Notes under the pieces: generated by a model
Database searches by the model: none
What the model saw: only the letters and a program-made list of their open reading frames with translations
Told to the model about the DNA's origin: nothing
Position numbers and translations under genes: made by a program
Part shown: in pieces, positions 35,088 to 43,930 of the stretch
Position numbering within the stretch: the first letter of the stretch is position 1
Layout of the letters: every line of letters begins with the position of its first letter
Assembly: GCA_016743945.1 (NCBI GenBank)
Contig: JADGFI010000001.1
Span: 459,901-523,900, forward strand
Direction of reading: 5' to 3'
Source of the DNA: Desulfobacteraceae bacterium
GTDB lineage: Bacteria > Desulfobacterota > Desulfobacteria > Desulfobacterales > Desulfobacteraceae
Length of the DNA stretch: 64,000 nt

Positions 35088-36460
35088 TGGCCATAAAAAT
35101 TGAAAAAAGTCACAGACCCCTTCCATGGGTTACACGGTTTTCATATGCATTTCCGGCAATGGCATTAGCCGTTATCGGTATTCCGGTATATGTTTACCTG
35201 CCCAAATTTTACAGTGATACCATGGGAATAAGTATATCAACTGTGGGAATATTATTGATGGTAGTAAGGGTTTTTGATGCACTGACAGATCCTGTGATCG
35301 GTTATGTGTCTGACAAGATATCAACACGGTTTGGAAGGCGCAGACCATTCATTGGAATCGGCGCTGCCGGGTTAAGTATTTCCATCCTGTTTCTCTTTAT
35401 ACCGAAGGTTTCTTCCGGGGCAAACCTGACACTGTATTTTGGGTTCTGGTTGTTCGCCCTTTTTTTGTTTTGGACATTGGTTACCATTCCATATGAATCT
35501 CTTGGTCCTGAACTGACGACCAATTACCATGAGCGCACAACGCTGTTCGGTCTCAGGGATGGGTTCCTTATCGGTGGAACACTTCTGGCGGCGGCATTTC
35601 CTGTATTGATTGACCAGGTTCTTGAACTGCTGAACCAACAATCCACTGAAAATTTGCGATTTTCCATCATGGCGTGTGTATACGCACCAATGATTATTCT
35701 TTCGTCCATTATTTGTATATGGAAGGTGAAGGAATTGCCTGCTTCTCCAAACGTCCGGAAAAATACTTTTTTTCAAGGGATGGTTGATGTCATCAAAAAT
35801 CGGCCCTTTGTTATTCTGCTGACAGCTTATGCCATCAGTGCCGTTGGAAGTAACCTGCCGGCAACCCTTATTTTATATTACGTGGAGTATGTATTACAGG
35901 CAGACTATGCGGAAGGGTTTTTACTGATTTATTTTCTTACGGGGATTTTATTTTTACCCTTCTGGATTGCCATATCCAGAAAAATTGGTAAGAAAAATGC
36001 CTGGATCATGTCAATGGTTATCAACACGGGCGCTTTTGCCGGTGTCTATTTTTTAGAACCGGGAGACGCTAAACTCTATGGTATTCTTGTTTTTATTTCC
36101 GGCATCGGTTTTGGTGCAGGTCTTGCGCTGCCCTCATCCATCCAGGCAGATGTGATAGATTATGATGAACTGATAACCGGACAAAGGCATGAAGGAAAAT
36201 ATATTGGTCTTTGGTCCATTGCCAAAAAATTCTCCGCTGCCTTTGGTATCGGTATTGGTCTCCTTCTACTGGGCAATGCCGGTTATCGTCCCAACATTAT
36301 ACAGAGCCAAGAAACGGTAGATCTGCTGAGGATTCTTTATGCACTGGTTCCCTGCCTGTGCAATGCATTGTCTATTCTGATCGTCTGTTTTTATCCAATC
36401 ACAGAAAAATATCACACCAGAATTCGGAATGAAATTGAAAAAAAGAAAAAACAGGGCTGA
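35087..36460 (+). CDS. GPH-family (MelB-like) cation symporter
   Basis: The 457-residue protein has about 12 membrane helices. The signature VYLPKFYSDTMGIS followed by VFDALTDPVIGYVSDKIS and TRFGRRRPFIGIGA is that of glycoside-pentoside-hexuronide:cation symporters. In lipid-modification clusters of other bacteria such proteins occur without sugar genes, so the substrate here may be a lipid or small amphiphile, as in the related MFSD2A lysolipid transporters of animals; this is inference. It is translationally coupled to the chalcone-isomerase-like gene and precedes an acyltransferase. Confidence 0.85.
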   Translation: MAIKIEKSHRPLPWVTRFSYAFPAMALAVIGIPVYVYLPKFYSDTMGISISTVGILLMVVRVFDALTDPVIGYVSDKISTRFGRRRPFIGIGAAGLSISILFLFIPKVSSGANLTLYFGFWLFALFLFWTLVTIPYESLGPELTTNYHERTTLFGLRDGFLIGGTLLAAAFPVLIDQVLELLNQQSTENLRFSIMACVYAPMIILSSIICIWKVKELPASPNVRKNTFFQGMVDVIKNRPFVILLTAYAISAVGSNLPATLILYYVEYVLQADYAEGFLLIYFLTGILFLPFWIAISRKIGKKNAWIMSMVINTGAFAGVYFLEPGDAKLYGILVFISGIGFGAGLALPSSIQADVIDYDELITGQRHEGKYIGLWSIAKKFSAAFGIGIGLLLLGNAGYRPNIIQSQETVDLLRILYALVPCLCNALSILIVCFYPITEKYHTRIRNEIEKKKKQG

Positions 36461-36620
36461 TAATCAAAGTGGCTGCAGACACTAAAAAAAAGAAGATGAC
36501 TGTCATTCGATGCATCTGGTTTATTTTATCCTGGTCTTGAAAAGGTTGTTTTTTTCAAATATATTTTTTGGGGAAGGTCTTGTTTATTCGGATTTAAACA
36601 AAAGGGGAAAGGAGCAAACT

Positions 36621-37535
36621 TTGAGGGAAAAAATAACCGGCCAATTTCGCGCTATTGCATTTTTACTCCTCTTGATAATGAATACTTTTTTTTGGATGAT
36701 CCCCCTTTATATATCAGGGATTTTTAAGTTTTTAATACCTGTTACTCGATTTCGTAAAATCTGTAACAAATCTGTCACTTATGTGTGCACCAGATGGAAT
36801 AGCTGGAATAATCGAGCCATTGATTTGATGCAGAATGTCCGGTGGGATGTTCAGGGGCTTGAAAATTTAAAAAAATTAGACTCTTATCTGATCATTTGTA
36901 ATCATCAGACATGGATTGATATCCTTGTTCTTGAAAAGATTTTTATTGATAAGATTCCTTTCTTGAAATTTTTTATCAAGCAGGAACTGATTTGGATTCC
37001 GGTACTGGGGTTTTCCTGGTGGGCGCTGGAGTTCCCTTTTATGAAACGGTATTCAAAAGAATTCTTAGAAAAAAATATGCATCTCAAGGGAAAAGATTTA
37101 GAGATTACCCGCAATACCTGTGAAAAGTTCAAAGGTTTTCCGGTATCTGTGATGAATTTTGTGGAAGGAACCCGGTTTACATCCCAAAAACACAAGGATC
37201 AGCAGTCCCCGTATAAAAATATTTTGCGCCCTAGGGCTGGTGGAACAGCTCTGGTCCTGGATGCCTTAGGCGAACAACTGCAGACGATTTTAAATGTAAC
37301 CATTTATTATCCCCAGGGAGTTAAGGAGATCTGGCAGTTTTTTTGCGGAGAAGTAAACGAAGTGGTTGTCCGAATTGAAAAATTGCCAATTACCGACGAA
37401 ATCCTGGGTGACTATTTCATGGATTCAGAATTCAAATCTCGTTTTCAGGCTTGGTTAAATGGGCTTTGGAAAAAAAAGGATGAAACCCTGACACATCTGT
37501 CACAAAAGCATGATTCAGCTGAAATTGCTAATTAA
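36621..37535 (+). CDS. 1-acyl-sn-glycerol-3-phosphate acyltransferase-like (PlsC/YihG type)
   Basis: Acyltransferase motif I is ICNHQTWID (HX4D) and motif III is NFVEGTRFTSQ. A hydrophobic N-terminal helix pair (FRAIAFLLLLIMNTFFWMIP) anchors it to the inner membrane. The pattern is closer to E. coli YihG than to PlsC. TTG 36621 is chosen because AAAGGAGC lies 7 bases before it and gives the family's usual 304 residues; the frame is open back to 36510 with no signal. It would acylate lysophosphatidate or lysolipids and so fits the phospholipid theme of the cluster. Confidence 0.82.
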   Translation: MREKITGQFRAIAFLLLLIMNTFFWMIPLYISGIFKFLIPVTRFRKICNKSVTYVCTRWNSWNNRAIDLMQNVRWDVQGLENLKKLDSYLIICNHQTWIDILVLEKIFIDKIPFLKFFIKQELIWIPVLGFSWWALEFPFMKRYSKEFLEKNMHLKGKDLEITRNTCEKFKGFPVSVMNFVEGTRFTSQKHKDQQSPYKNILRPRAGGTALVLDALGEQLQTILNVTIYYPQGVKEIWQFFCGEVNEVVVRIEKLPITDEILGDYFMDSEFKSRFQAWLNGLWKKKDETLTHLSQKHDSAEIAN

Positions 37536-37561
37536 TATACGTTGACCAACAACATTACTTA

Positions 37562-37707
37562 TCATTTTCTGGTGCGACCGATCACGGCATAAAGAGGATC
37601 TGATAACAAGTTACCTCCGGGTTTTAAAACGCGTGCCACCTCCTTGAATCTTTTTATGGGATCTGTCAGGTATTCAATGGACAAAGAGCAGATAACACTG
37701 GGTCAGT
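37562..37707 (-). pseudogene. Remnant of a SAM-dependent methyltransferase
   Basis: Read leftwards, the frame gives VICSLSIEYLTDPIKRFKEV then ARVLKPGGNLL and ends at TGA (37562-37564). This is the post-motif II and motif III part of a class I methyltransferase (EVARVLKPGG). A stop lies immediately upstream, so the SAM-binding N-terminus is lost. Confidence 0.6.
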
Positions 37708-37778
37708 TCTATGAAAGGACGTTTTAGAAAAAACTGCTTAATCTTAAATTCATGGTTCAGCTTTAACCGTAACGAGAG

Positions 37779-37946
37779 GTGGTGGTGGCGTTGAAAGAGC
37801 CGCAGCCTGGAATGAAGGTGCGTATTGATGGCCGTACATTTGTCAATTACGCTGAGTACGTCAAAGGATTTGCTGTACCCGAATATATTGCAAAGAACGC
37901 AAATTTACCTTTTAAGCAGTATACTGCTAATGACAGCATGATATAA
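37779..37946 (+). CDS. Short frame, probably a gene fragment
   Basis: After a stop at 37770 the frame reads through GTG codons and continues KEPQPGMKVRIDGRTFVNYA then EYVKGFAVPEYIAKNANLPF to a TAA. The sequence has the composition of a real protein (Y-V-K-G-F, P-E-Y-I-A) and looks like the C-terminal end of a longer enzyme. GAGAGGTGG is a possible ribosome binding site. I do not recognise the family. Confidence 0.3.
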   Translation: MVVALKEPQPGMKVRIDGRTFVNYAEYVKGFAVPEYIAKNANLPFKQYTANDSMI

Positions 37947-38038
37947 AATTTTGTATGAAACACCAATCAAGTCCTGTGTCCGCCCTGGCAGTCCTGGGCC
38001 ATTCATGTTTGTCATGGGTGCATGGAGTTTGTTGCAAA

Positions 38039-38452
38039 TTAAATTGACGGCGAATCAAAATGCCTGCCGACCTTCACACTTACCAGGCATACAATTACGC
38101 TCAATATCATTCCCCAGATTATGTCCACAACAGTGACCAAAACCGGCCAGCTTTCAATGAGTGCAAGGTTTGTTAAATCATAGGTTCCGTAGGTCAGGGC
38201 TCCCAATACAGCAGCTCTAAAAAAGCTCTCTTTTAAGCCTTTGTTTTTCAACCCGGGTAAGACAACAAAAAACAACAGACCGGCAACGAACATCAGGTAG
38301 AAAATGATGGCTGCTATCCAATTGGGGGAGGATGCCAGAATAAAGCCCAGTTGATCCTGATAAAAGGTTCGGGCAATAAAGCCGATCCATACCAGATCAA
38401 CTACAAGAAATACAGATAATGCAACACCATATACTTTAAGGGTGCGAATCAT
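38039..38452 (-). CDS. DUF2177 membrane protein
   Basis: The 137-residue protein has four membrane helices, with the family's signature LGALTYGTYDLTNLALIESW and TVVDIIWGMILS. Function is unknown, but DUF2177 genes recur beside CFA/DUF1365/SDR genes in proteobacterial stress clusters. Start 38452 is used because GAGAGAC precedes this ATG; longer starts up to 38497 would overlap the upstream gene. It is the last gene of a three-gene minus-strand operon. Confidence 0.75.
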   Translation of the reverse strand: MIRTLKVYGVALSVFLVVDLVWIGFIARTFYQDQLGFILASSPNWIAAIIFYLMFVAGLLFFVVLPGLKNKGLKESFFRAAVLGALTYGTYDLTNLALIESWPVLVTVVDIIWGMILSVIVCLVSVKVGRHFDSPSI

Positions 38453-38475
38453 TTTGTCTCTCTTGAGCATAAGAC

Positions 38476-40668
38476 TCACAGTTCGTCTGTTTTGCATGTG
38501 ATAATGCCAAGATATCCGTCAACCGTTATTTGATCGTCATTTTTAATAAGCTGCATGGCCTGGGAAGCGCCTGTAATACACGGCAATCCATATTCCCTGG
38601 CAATAATGGCACCGTGAATGAGCATGCCCCCGCGTTCTTCCACTACGGCGGATGTCAGCGGTATTACAAATGTCATATTCGGATCCACTCCCGAACAAAC
38701 AAGGACATCCCCCTGTTTAAAATCCAGCAGGTCCTGGGGGGTTTTAACGAGTCTTGCTTTCCCGGTTGCGATACCCGGTCCTGCCGGATGACCGACGATC
38801 TGACGCGATTTGAACCATCTCTTGGAAGTTTTATCCGATAAGGCCGGTTCAAGTGATCTGGATACATCATCAGACACCATGCTGAGCGCTGGAATTTGGG
38901 CGAGCATTTTTTGTTCATCTGTGGATATTAAGGGGTCTGACAGTCGAGACTGGCCTTGTGAAACCGATTCAATTAAACGGGCTTCTATTCTGCCCAGATG
39001 AATATTGTCGTCGTCCCGCAGCCGATAACTTTCCCGTCCCAAATGAAGCACATCTGCTGCAAATTTTTCCTTTTGGGCGGGGAAGCTGTTCATATAGTTT
39101 TCTTTGAGCAGTTTAATGTCAGGTCCCATGTGTTTTTGTTTTGGCGGTTGCTTGGCAAATTCGATCAAAAGTCTGATAATACCATTGTCCCCATACTGAC
39201 ATTCGTTACCGCTGCCGGTGGTGCAGGCAAGGTCACCAAATTCTTCGACAAATTTGTCCAGCAGGCGCCTGAAGGGATGATCCGTTTCTGGGATCATGTC
39301 ATCTTCCAGCATATTTTTTAGATCCATACTACTGCGGATCATTTGGGCAAGTCGTTCAAGCAAACGATTTCTGTCCATGCTTTTAAGGCCGGTATTTTCA
39401 AGAAGGGCCATAAACTCATAGGGATCATCAGGTGTGACAGCATCGTTGTAAATCTGCCCGAACAATCGAATACCATGGGCAAAGGGTATAAAATCAGCCC
39501 AGTAAACCTTTACCCAATGATCATATAGCGTTTGTCTTTGTTCTATTTCCTGGCACAGTTGTTTCGTCGTCATCACTTGAAAATCTATCTGTCCCAGACG
39601 CTTTGCTTCGGCAATCATCTGGGGAATCAAATGTTGTTCAATTTTAATGTAGAGTTTTTTTAAATTTTCGTAACTTCTATGCAATGTTAAATACCAGGTT
39701 CTTTTATCATCGGATTTTTTAAAACCAACACTTGTAATCGGCCTTGACTGAAGGAGAATCAACTGATCGTTGCAAAACGTCCATTCCATATCCTGGGGTC
39801 TGCCGAAAAGTGCTTCCGTTTTTCTACCTGTTTCCCATATTTGGAAAACTTCCTGATCATCCAACGGGGGTACCTGATTTATTTTTCCGGATAAATCAGC
39901 GAAACCAACGCCTTCTGTATTGGGGACTGCATATTGTTTTCGAACAGGTTCGATATGGCTTAATATTTTGCCTGATGATTGGCTTAAAATCCATCGATCC
40001 GGCTCAACATCACCATCGACAAGTGCCTGGTTTAAGCCATAGACTGATTCTATGACCGATTCGTTTGAATTGGATGGATTCAACCCAAAGAATATACCGG
40101 ACCTGTCGGAGGGTATCAATTCCTGAATAACAACCGCCATTTGGCTGGTATGAATATCAAGCCCTAACTCTTTTCGATATAAAAGCGCAGCGTCAGAATA
40201 GAGTGAAGCCCATACCAGCTTGATATGTTTGATAATATTATTGGCTCCGATAATGTTCAGGAAAGAATCATGGAGGCCCGCAAAAGAGCTTGCCGCATTA
40301 TCTTCACCAGGAGCCGAGGATCTTACGGCAACCGGATGATTACCAAAGGATTCAACGATTAAAGAGAAAAGGTCTTTTTGGATGTTCAGTGGAATCGGTG
40401 TGGTCAAAAATAAGTTTCGGATCCGAAGGGATATGTCCCAGATTTCTTCCCACCGCATATGTTTGAACGGTTTCCTGTTGATCTCAAGAAGAATTGTGTC
40501 TTTAATTTTGGTATGTTCGAGATAATTTTCGTAGATCCGACAAGGGATACAAACGGTTTTGGGAACGGTTAATCCCAGTTCATGGATTTTGGCCAGGCAG
40601 AAGGCCTTTCCCCCAACCTGGTCAATTCCTTCATTTATAAAATCTTCTATTTTAAGGACCGGTTTCAT
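38476..40668 (-). CDS. PEP-synthase-family phosphotransferase (rifampin-phosphotransferase-like)
   Basis: The 730-residue protein has the ATP-grasp pyruvate-phosphate-dikinase-type N-terminal domain (VGGKAFCLAKIHELGL, AVRSSAPGEDNAASSFAGLH, MEWTFCNDQLILLQSRPIT). A helical middle follows, then the swivelling histidine domain GGMLIHGAIIAREYGLPCI with the catalytic His. The order ATP-grasp, middle, His-domain is that of rifampin phosphotransferase and its relatives; true PEP synthase has an extra C-terminal TIM barrel, which is missing here. The acceptor is unknown. It overlaps the upstream gene by 4 bp. Confidence 0.82.
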   Translation of the reverse strand: MKPVLKIEDFINEGIDQVGGKAFCLAKIHELGLTVPKTVCIPCRIYENYLEHTKIKDTILLEINRKPFKHMRWEEIWDISLRIRNLFLTTPIPLNIQKDLFSLIVESFGNHPVAVRSSAPGEDNAASSFAGLHDSFLNIIGANNIIKHIKLVWASLYSDAALLYRKELGLDIHTSQMAVVIQELIPSDRSGIFFGLNPSNSNESVIESVYGLNQALVDGDVEPDRWILSQSSGKILSHIEPVRKQYAVPNTEGVGFADLSGKINQVPPLDDQEVFQIWETGRKTEALFGRPQDMEWTFCNDQLILLQSRPITSVGFKKSDDKRTWYLTLHRSYENLKKLYIKIEQHLIPQMIAEAKRLGQIDFQVMTTKQLCQEIEQRQTLYDHWVKVYWADFIPFAHGIRLFGQIYNDAVTPDDPYEFMALLENTGLKSMDRNRLLERLAQMIRSSMDLKNMLEDDMIPETDHPFRRLLDKFVEEFGDLACTTGSGNECQYGDNGIIRLLIEFAKQPPKQKHMGPDIKLLKENYMNSFPAQKEKFAADVLHLGRESYRLRDDDNIHLGRIEARLIESVSQGQSRLSDPLISTDEQKMLAQIPALSMVSDDVSRSLEPALSDKTSKRWFKSRQIVGHPAGPGIATGKARLVKTPQDLLDFKQGDVLVCSGVDPNMTFVIPLTSAVVEERGGMLIHGAIIAREYGLPCITGASQAMQLIKNDDQITVDGYLGIITCKTDEL

Positions 40669-40874
40669 GATTTTACCTGGATTTCAATTACATTTTGAAA
40701 CTGGTTAACCATAAAATACCGCTTCATTGCTACGCATATAAAAGCGGTTGTCGGGGCTTTTGAAAACCCTTTAAGGTGAGGGTGTGTTTTTTCAGATGTC
40801 TCTACAACGGCAAGCATTTGTGAGTCAAATAAAGTTGTGATTTGTTCCAGTGAACGTTCCATATTATCGTCCAT
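40665..40874 (-). CDS. Short protein resembling the N-terminal half of a PNPOx-like flavin-binding protein
   Basis: The 69-residue protein contains SQMLAVVETSEKTHPHLKGF and YFMVNQFQNV, which resembles the first strands of pyridoxamine-5'-phosphate-oxidase-like split barrels (L-A-V-V-x-T-S). The family is normally about 130-150 residues, so this is half length or a diverged mini-version. It is the first gene of the operon and overlaps the next by ATGA. An in-frame ATG at 40862 is another start. Family assignment is weak. Confidence 0.4.
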   Translation of the reverse strand: MDDNMERSLEQITTLFDSQMLAVVETSEKTHPHLKGFSKAPTTAFICVAMKRYFMVNQFQNVIEIQVKS

Positions 40875-41020
40875 GCGTTGTCCTTATTTGTAAAATAGTA
40901 CAAAATTATTCTTGCCCAAGCAGGTCTGTTTTGTCGTCCGAATATGCTGTTAATTATATAAAAAAACTATATACTGAGTTGTGATATGTCAATGCAATTG
41001 TTTATTATAAGGGGGATGCC

Positions 41021-41971
41021 ATGCTCAAACCCATTAAAATAGGTATCAGTTCTTGCCTGCTGGGAAATACAGTTCGATACGATGGGGGGCACAGTCATGA
41101 TCGTTTTCTTACACAAACCCTTGGGCTATTTGTCGAATACGTACCGGTCTGCCCGGAAGTCGAGTGCGGTATGCCAACGCCAAGAGAGGCATTAAGACTG
41201 ATGGGGGACGCTGATAATCCAAGGTTAGTGACCCAAAAAACCGCTGTGGATAAAACGGAGCAAATGACGACCTGGATGAACGGTCGTTTAAAAGAACTGT
41301 CCAAAGAAGATCTGTGTGGTTTTATTTTTAGAAGTAAATCTCCCAGTAACGGGCTTTACCGGATCAGAGTCTATGGAGATGACGGCATCGTCAAAAGAAA
41401 TGGTACCGGGCTTTTTGCAAAAGCGTTTACAACGGCTTTTCCGAGAATACCGGTTGAAGAAGCCGGCCGGCTGAATGATCCGAAATTAAGAGAGAATTTT
41501 ATTGAAAATATCTTTTCGCTTCAGCGCTGGAGAAAACTTTTCGATCAAAATAAAACATTGGGAGGTCTTGTAGAATTTCATACCCAAAACAAGTTGCTGA
41601 TACTTTCACACAACCCGGAAATATACAGAAAGATGGGAAGGCTTGTTGCCCAGGGGAAAAGCTGTGATTTAGAGCAATTATTTGACGCTTATGAGGCGTT
41701 ATTTTTAAAGGCATTGTCGCTTCAAACTACGTTAAAAAAGAATATCAACGTCCTGCATCACATAATGGGGTATTTTAAAAAGAATTTGACCAGCGACGAA
41801 AAGCAAGAACTATTGTCAATTATTGATCAATACAGATCAGGCTACGTCCCGTTGATTGTGCCGATTACCCTTATAAATCATTATGTCATGAAATATGACC
41901 AGCCCTGGCTGAACGTTCAGACATATTTGAAGCCGCACCCGTTTGAGCTCAAGTTGAGGAATTATTTTTAG
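41021..41971 (+). CDS. DUF523-DUF1722 protein (YbgA-like, TudS-related)
   Basis: The 316-residue protein has an N-terminal DUF523 domain (ISSCLLGNTVRYDGGH, PVCPEVECGMPTPRE) and a C-terminal DUF1722 domain (FHTQNKLLILSHNPEIYRKM, VPLIVPITLINHYV, QTYLKPHPFELKLRN). DUF523 alone is the fold of thiouracil desulfurase TudS, an Fe-S enzyme. DUF1722 fusions are regular members of light-induced lipid/photolyase clusters. Here the cysteine normally in the SPSCG motif is Asn (RSKSPSNGL), while a Cys occurs ten residues earlier (DLCGF). GGGGGATGCC precedes the ATG. Confidence 0.88.
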   Translation: MLKPIKIGISSCLLGNTVRYDGGHSHDRFLTQTLGLFVEYVPVCPEVECGMPTPREALRLMGDADNPRLVTQKTAVDKTEQMTTWMNGRLKELSKEDLCGFIFRSKSPSNGLYRIRVYGDDGIVKRNGTGLFAKAFTTAFPRIPVEEAGRLNDPKLRENFIENIFSLQRWRKLFDQNKTLGGLVEFHTQNKLLILSHNPEIYRKMGRLVAQGKSCDLEQLFDAYEALFLKALSLQTTLKKNINVLHHIMGYFKKNLTSDEKQELLSIIDQYRSGYVPLIVPITLINHYVMKYDQPWLNVQTYLKPHPFELKLRNYF

Positions 41972-42017
41972 TATCCAGCGTCATTTTTAACCCCTGTTTT
42001 TTTCATTTATCAAATTG

Positions 42018-42125
42018 ATCAGCTACCAGGAGGCAATTGCCCGTGCCCTCGATCGGATTCAACAAGAGCAGGTGGATACCTGTTGGACAGATGCCGGAGA
42101 AATCACATATCTGGAGGGTCCTTAG
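42018..42125 (+). pseudogene. C-terminal remnant, DUF2867/NAD-dependent epimerase-like protein
   Basis: The open segment reads ISYQEAIARALDRIQQEQVD and TCWTDAGEITYLEGP before a TAG. S-Y-x-E-A-x-x-R-A-L-x-R-I is typical of the linker and start of the DUF2867 half in SDR-DUF2867 proteins. No start codon or upstream coding part remains, so it is debris. Confidence 0.45.
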
Positions 42126-42221
42126 CCTGGATCCTCAAAACTGCTGTTGCTTGCAGATATGAACAATTGGAAAAAATAAAGGTTTCCCCATGATTTGACA
42201 ATATGAGTTGAATATGGGGTT

Positions 42222-42244
42222 AATGATAGTACAAACCTATTATA
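42222..42244. promoter_or_regulatory. Palindromic operator, imperfect copy 3
   Basis: AATGATAG-TACAAAC-CTATTATA shares both arms (one mismatch in the right arm) and the spacer end AC with the sites at 27211 and 34139. It now lies between two convergent gene ends with no intact gene to control, next to the DUF2867 remnant. Confidence 0.35.
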
Positions 42245-42249
42245 TAATA

Positions 42250-43134
42250 CTAAGACATGGATAATAGAAAGGATCGAAGATTGGTTTGCCTGTTTTTTAA
42301 CCCCAGCTTATCACGTAAATTTTTCCTGTGAAAACTGATAGTTGCTTCGGAAACAAACAAAATATCCGCTATCTCTGATGTGGTTTTTCCATCCTTAACC
42401 AGAACCGAAACCTGCATCTCTTGAGGAGTGAGCATTACACTGGCATTGGATAATGCCTGCATTAATGGCGAAATAATATCATTTAAATGATCATCAACAA
42501 TACCGACAAGGGTCCTATCCTTTTCACTCAGTTGACCCTGTTTGAGCTTCTGAATATAGGGCAGGACAAATGTTTTCACATTTGTTAAAAACTTTTTTTC
42601 CATTTCAACTTTATCGCTTTCTCTATGACGGATTAAAACCTTTAGGGCAATATTGGATTCTTCAAGACTTTGGTTTTTGTCTTCGAGAATGTCCTGGTTT
42701 TCTCTCAAGGCCTCCTGGGCCAATTTTAATTTAGTTATATCTTCATGGGATATGATTACCCTGGGTGGGCCATTTTCTGCAATTAACACCGCACGCATGT
42801 AAAACCATTTGGGGCCTTCAGGTGAGTGACACGGATAATCATATACGAATTGATTTATCCTGCCGTCAATAACTTTCCGGATACCCGAAGCAACAGTTTT
42901 TGCATCTTTAACATCGTCACCAACTGCAGTCTCACAGGTATTAAGGTAATTCATCTGTAGGAAATCTATATTTTCAGGCAGACCGTTGGATACAGAAAAG
43001 CTTTTCCAGGCAGCGTTTGTCTCCAGAATAAATCCATCTTGATCAATTATAGCAATATGAGCTGATAGAGAATTAAACGTTTTACGAAGCAACTCGTCTG
43101 AAAATACAAATCGATCTTCACAATTTGAATCCAT
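42250..43134 (-). CDS. PAS-domain LuxR-type transcriptional regulator
   Basis: The 294-residue protein has an N-terminal PAS domain (HIAIIDQDGFILETNAAWKS, followed by a PAC-like FYMRAVLIAENGPPRVIISH), a coiled coil (about 145-190) and a C-terminal LuxR HTH (LTPQEMQVSVLVKDGKTTSE, IADILFVSEATISFHRKNLR, DKLGL). PAS may bind haem, flavin or a small ligand, but no diagnostic residue can be named. Start ATG 43134 is chosen because AGGTGG lies 8 bases before it; a GTG at 43146 overlaps that site. It is the only regulator inside the lipid cluster and a candidate for its control. Confidence 0.87.
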   Translation of the reverse strand: MDSNCEDRFVFSDELLRKTFNSLSAHIAIIDQDGFILETNAAWKSFSVSNGLPENIDFLQMNYLNTCETAVGDDVKDAKTVASGIRKVIDGRINQFVYDYPCHSPEGPKWFYMRAVLIAENGPPRVIISHEDITKLKLAQEALRENQDILEDKNQSLEESNIALKVLIRHRESDKVEMEKKFLTNVKTFVLPYIQKLKQGQLSEKDRTLVGIVDDHLNDIISPLMQALSNASVMLTPQEMQVSVLVKDGKTTSEIADILFVSEATISFHRKNLRDKLGLKNRQTNLRSFLLSMS

Positions 43135-43277
43135 TATGATAACCACCTAATATAAGATTAAAATTTATTTTTAGTTTAACCTGAATTCTCTTTTTCTGTA
43201 AATACCAATTCGTTTTGTAAAATTAAATGATTTCCAAGTTTACAAAATTGCAGGTTAAATTACCCCAAAGGGAAGAT

Positions 43278-43793
43278 ATGAAAAAACTAATATTAAGCAT
43301 TTTATCATTACTTCTGATCGGATGTATGGGGCACCCGAAAAGTATCAAACCCATCATGGATTTTGAACTCAATAATTATCTGGGCAAGTGGTACGAGATT
43401 GCAAGATTGGATCATTCTTTCGAAAGGGGGCTTGAAAAAGTTACAGCAGAGTATTCTTTACTGGAAGATGGTGGGGTTAAAGTAACCAATCGTGGGTTCT
43501 CAAGTGAAAAGAACAAGTGGAATGAATCAGTTGGGAAGGCTTTTTTTGTAAGGGAATCAGACGAGGGGTATTTTAAGGTCTCATTTTTCGGTCCATTTTA
43601 CAGTTCGTATGTGATTTTTGAATTGGAAAAAGAAAATTATCAATACGCTTTTGTTTCTGGGTATAAGGAATCATATCTTTGGTTTTTGTCAAGAACACCG
43701 ACTGTTAGTGACAAATTGAAGGCAGAATTTATGGAAAAATCTAAAGAACTCGGATTTGCGGTTCAGGATCTAATCTGGGTGAATCAGGAATGA
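43278..43793 (+). CDS. blc: Lipocalin lipoprotein (Blc-type)
   Basis: The 171-residue protein starts with a lipoprotein signal (LILSILSLLLIGC, lipobox LIGC, Cys17). The lipocalin GxW motif is NNYLGKWYEIARLDHSFERG, and the C-terminal R of SYLWFLSRTPTV is also conserved. E. coli Blc binds lysophospholipids in the outer membrane, consistent with a cluster that remodels phospholipids. The start at 43278 with GGGAAGAT before it gives a proper signal peptide; the frame is open from 43227. Confidence 0.9.
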   Translation: MKKLILSILSLLLIGCMGHPKSIKPIMDFELNNYLGKWYEIARLDHSFERGLEKVTAEYSLLEDGGVKVTNRGFSSEKNKWNESVGKAFFVRESDEGYFKVSFFGPFYSSYVIFELEKENYQYAFVSGYKESYLWFLSRTPTVSDKLKAEFMEKSKELGFAVQDLIWVNQE

Positions 43794-43802
43794 TAAGAGT
43801 AG

Positions 43803-43829
43803 AATCATTGAGTGCAGCGCTCAATGATT
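43803..43829. terminator. Hairpin after the lipocalin gene
   Basis: AATCATTGAG (43803-43812) and CTCAATGATT (43820-43829) form a perfect 10-bp stem with a 7-nt loop, 10 bp after the lipocalin stop. There is no T-tract, so it may protect the mRNA end or terminate with Rho. Confidence 0.5.
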
Positions 43830-43930
43830 ATGGGCCAATCTCAAATTAAACCAAATAAATTCTCGATGGAGATAGCGTAAAGGATGGGGTAAGTTTCCGT
43901 TCTGGAATTAATTTAAACAGGAGAAAATAG

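Larger units (their letters stand above)
37536..38038. other. Region of gene debris between acyltransferase and DUF2177 gene
   Basis: Apart from the methyltransferase remnant and the short frame at 37779-37946, no intact gene is seen. The stretch 37947-38038 shows no structure. The mixture of fragments on both strands indicates past deletion in this part of the cluster. Confidence 0.45.

Noticed and set aside
37700..37720. TGA upstream of the methyltransferase remnant as a selenocysteine codon
   Set aside because: No SECIS-like hairpin follows and the family has no Cys at that place; the upstream frame is not coding.
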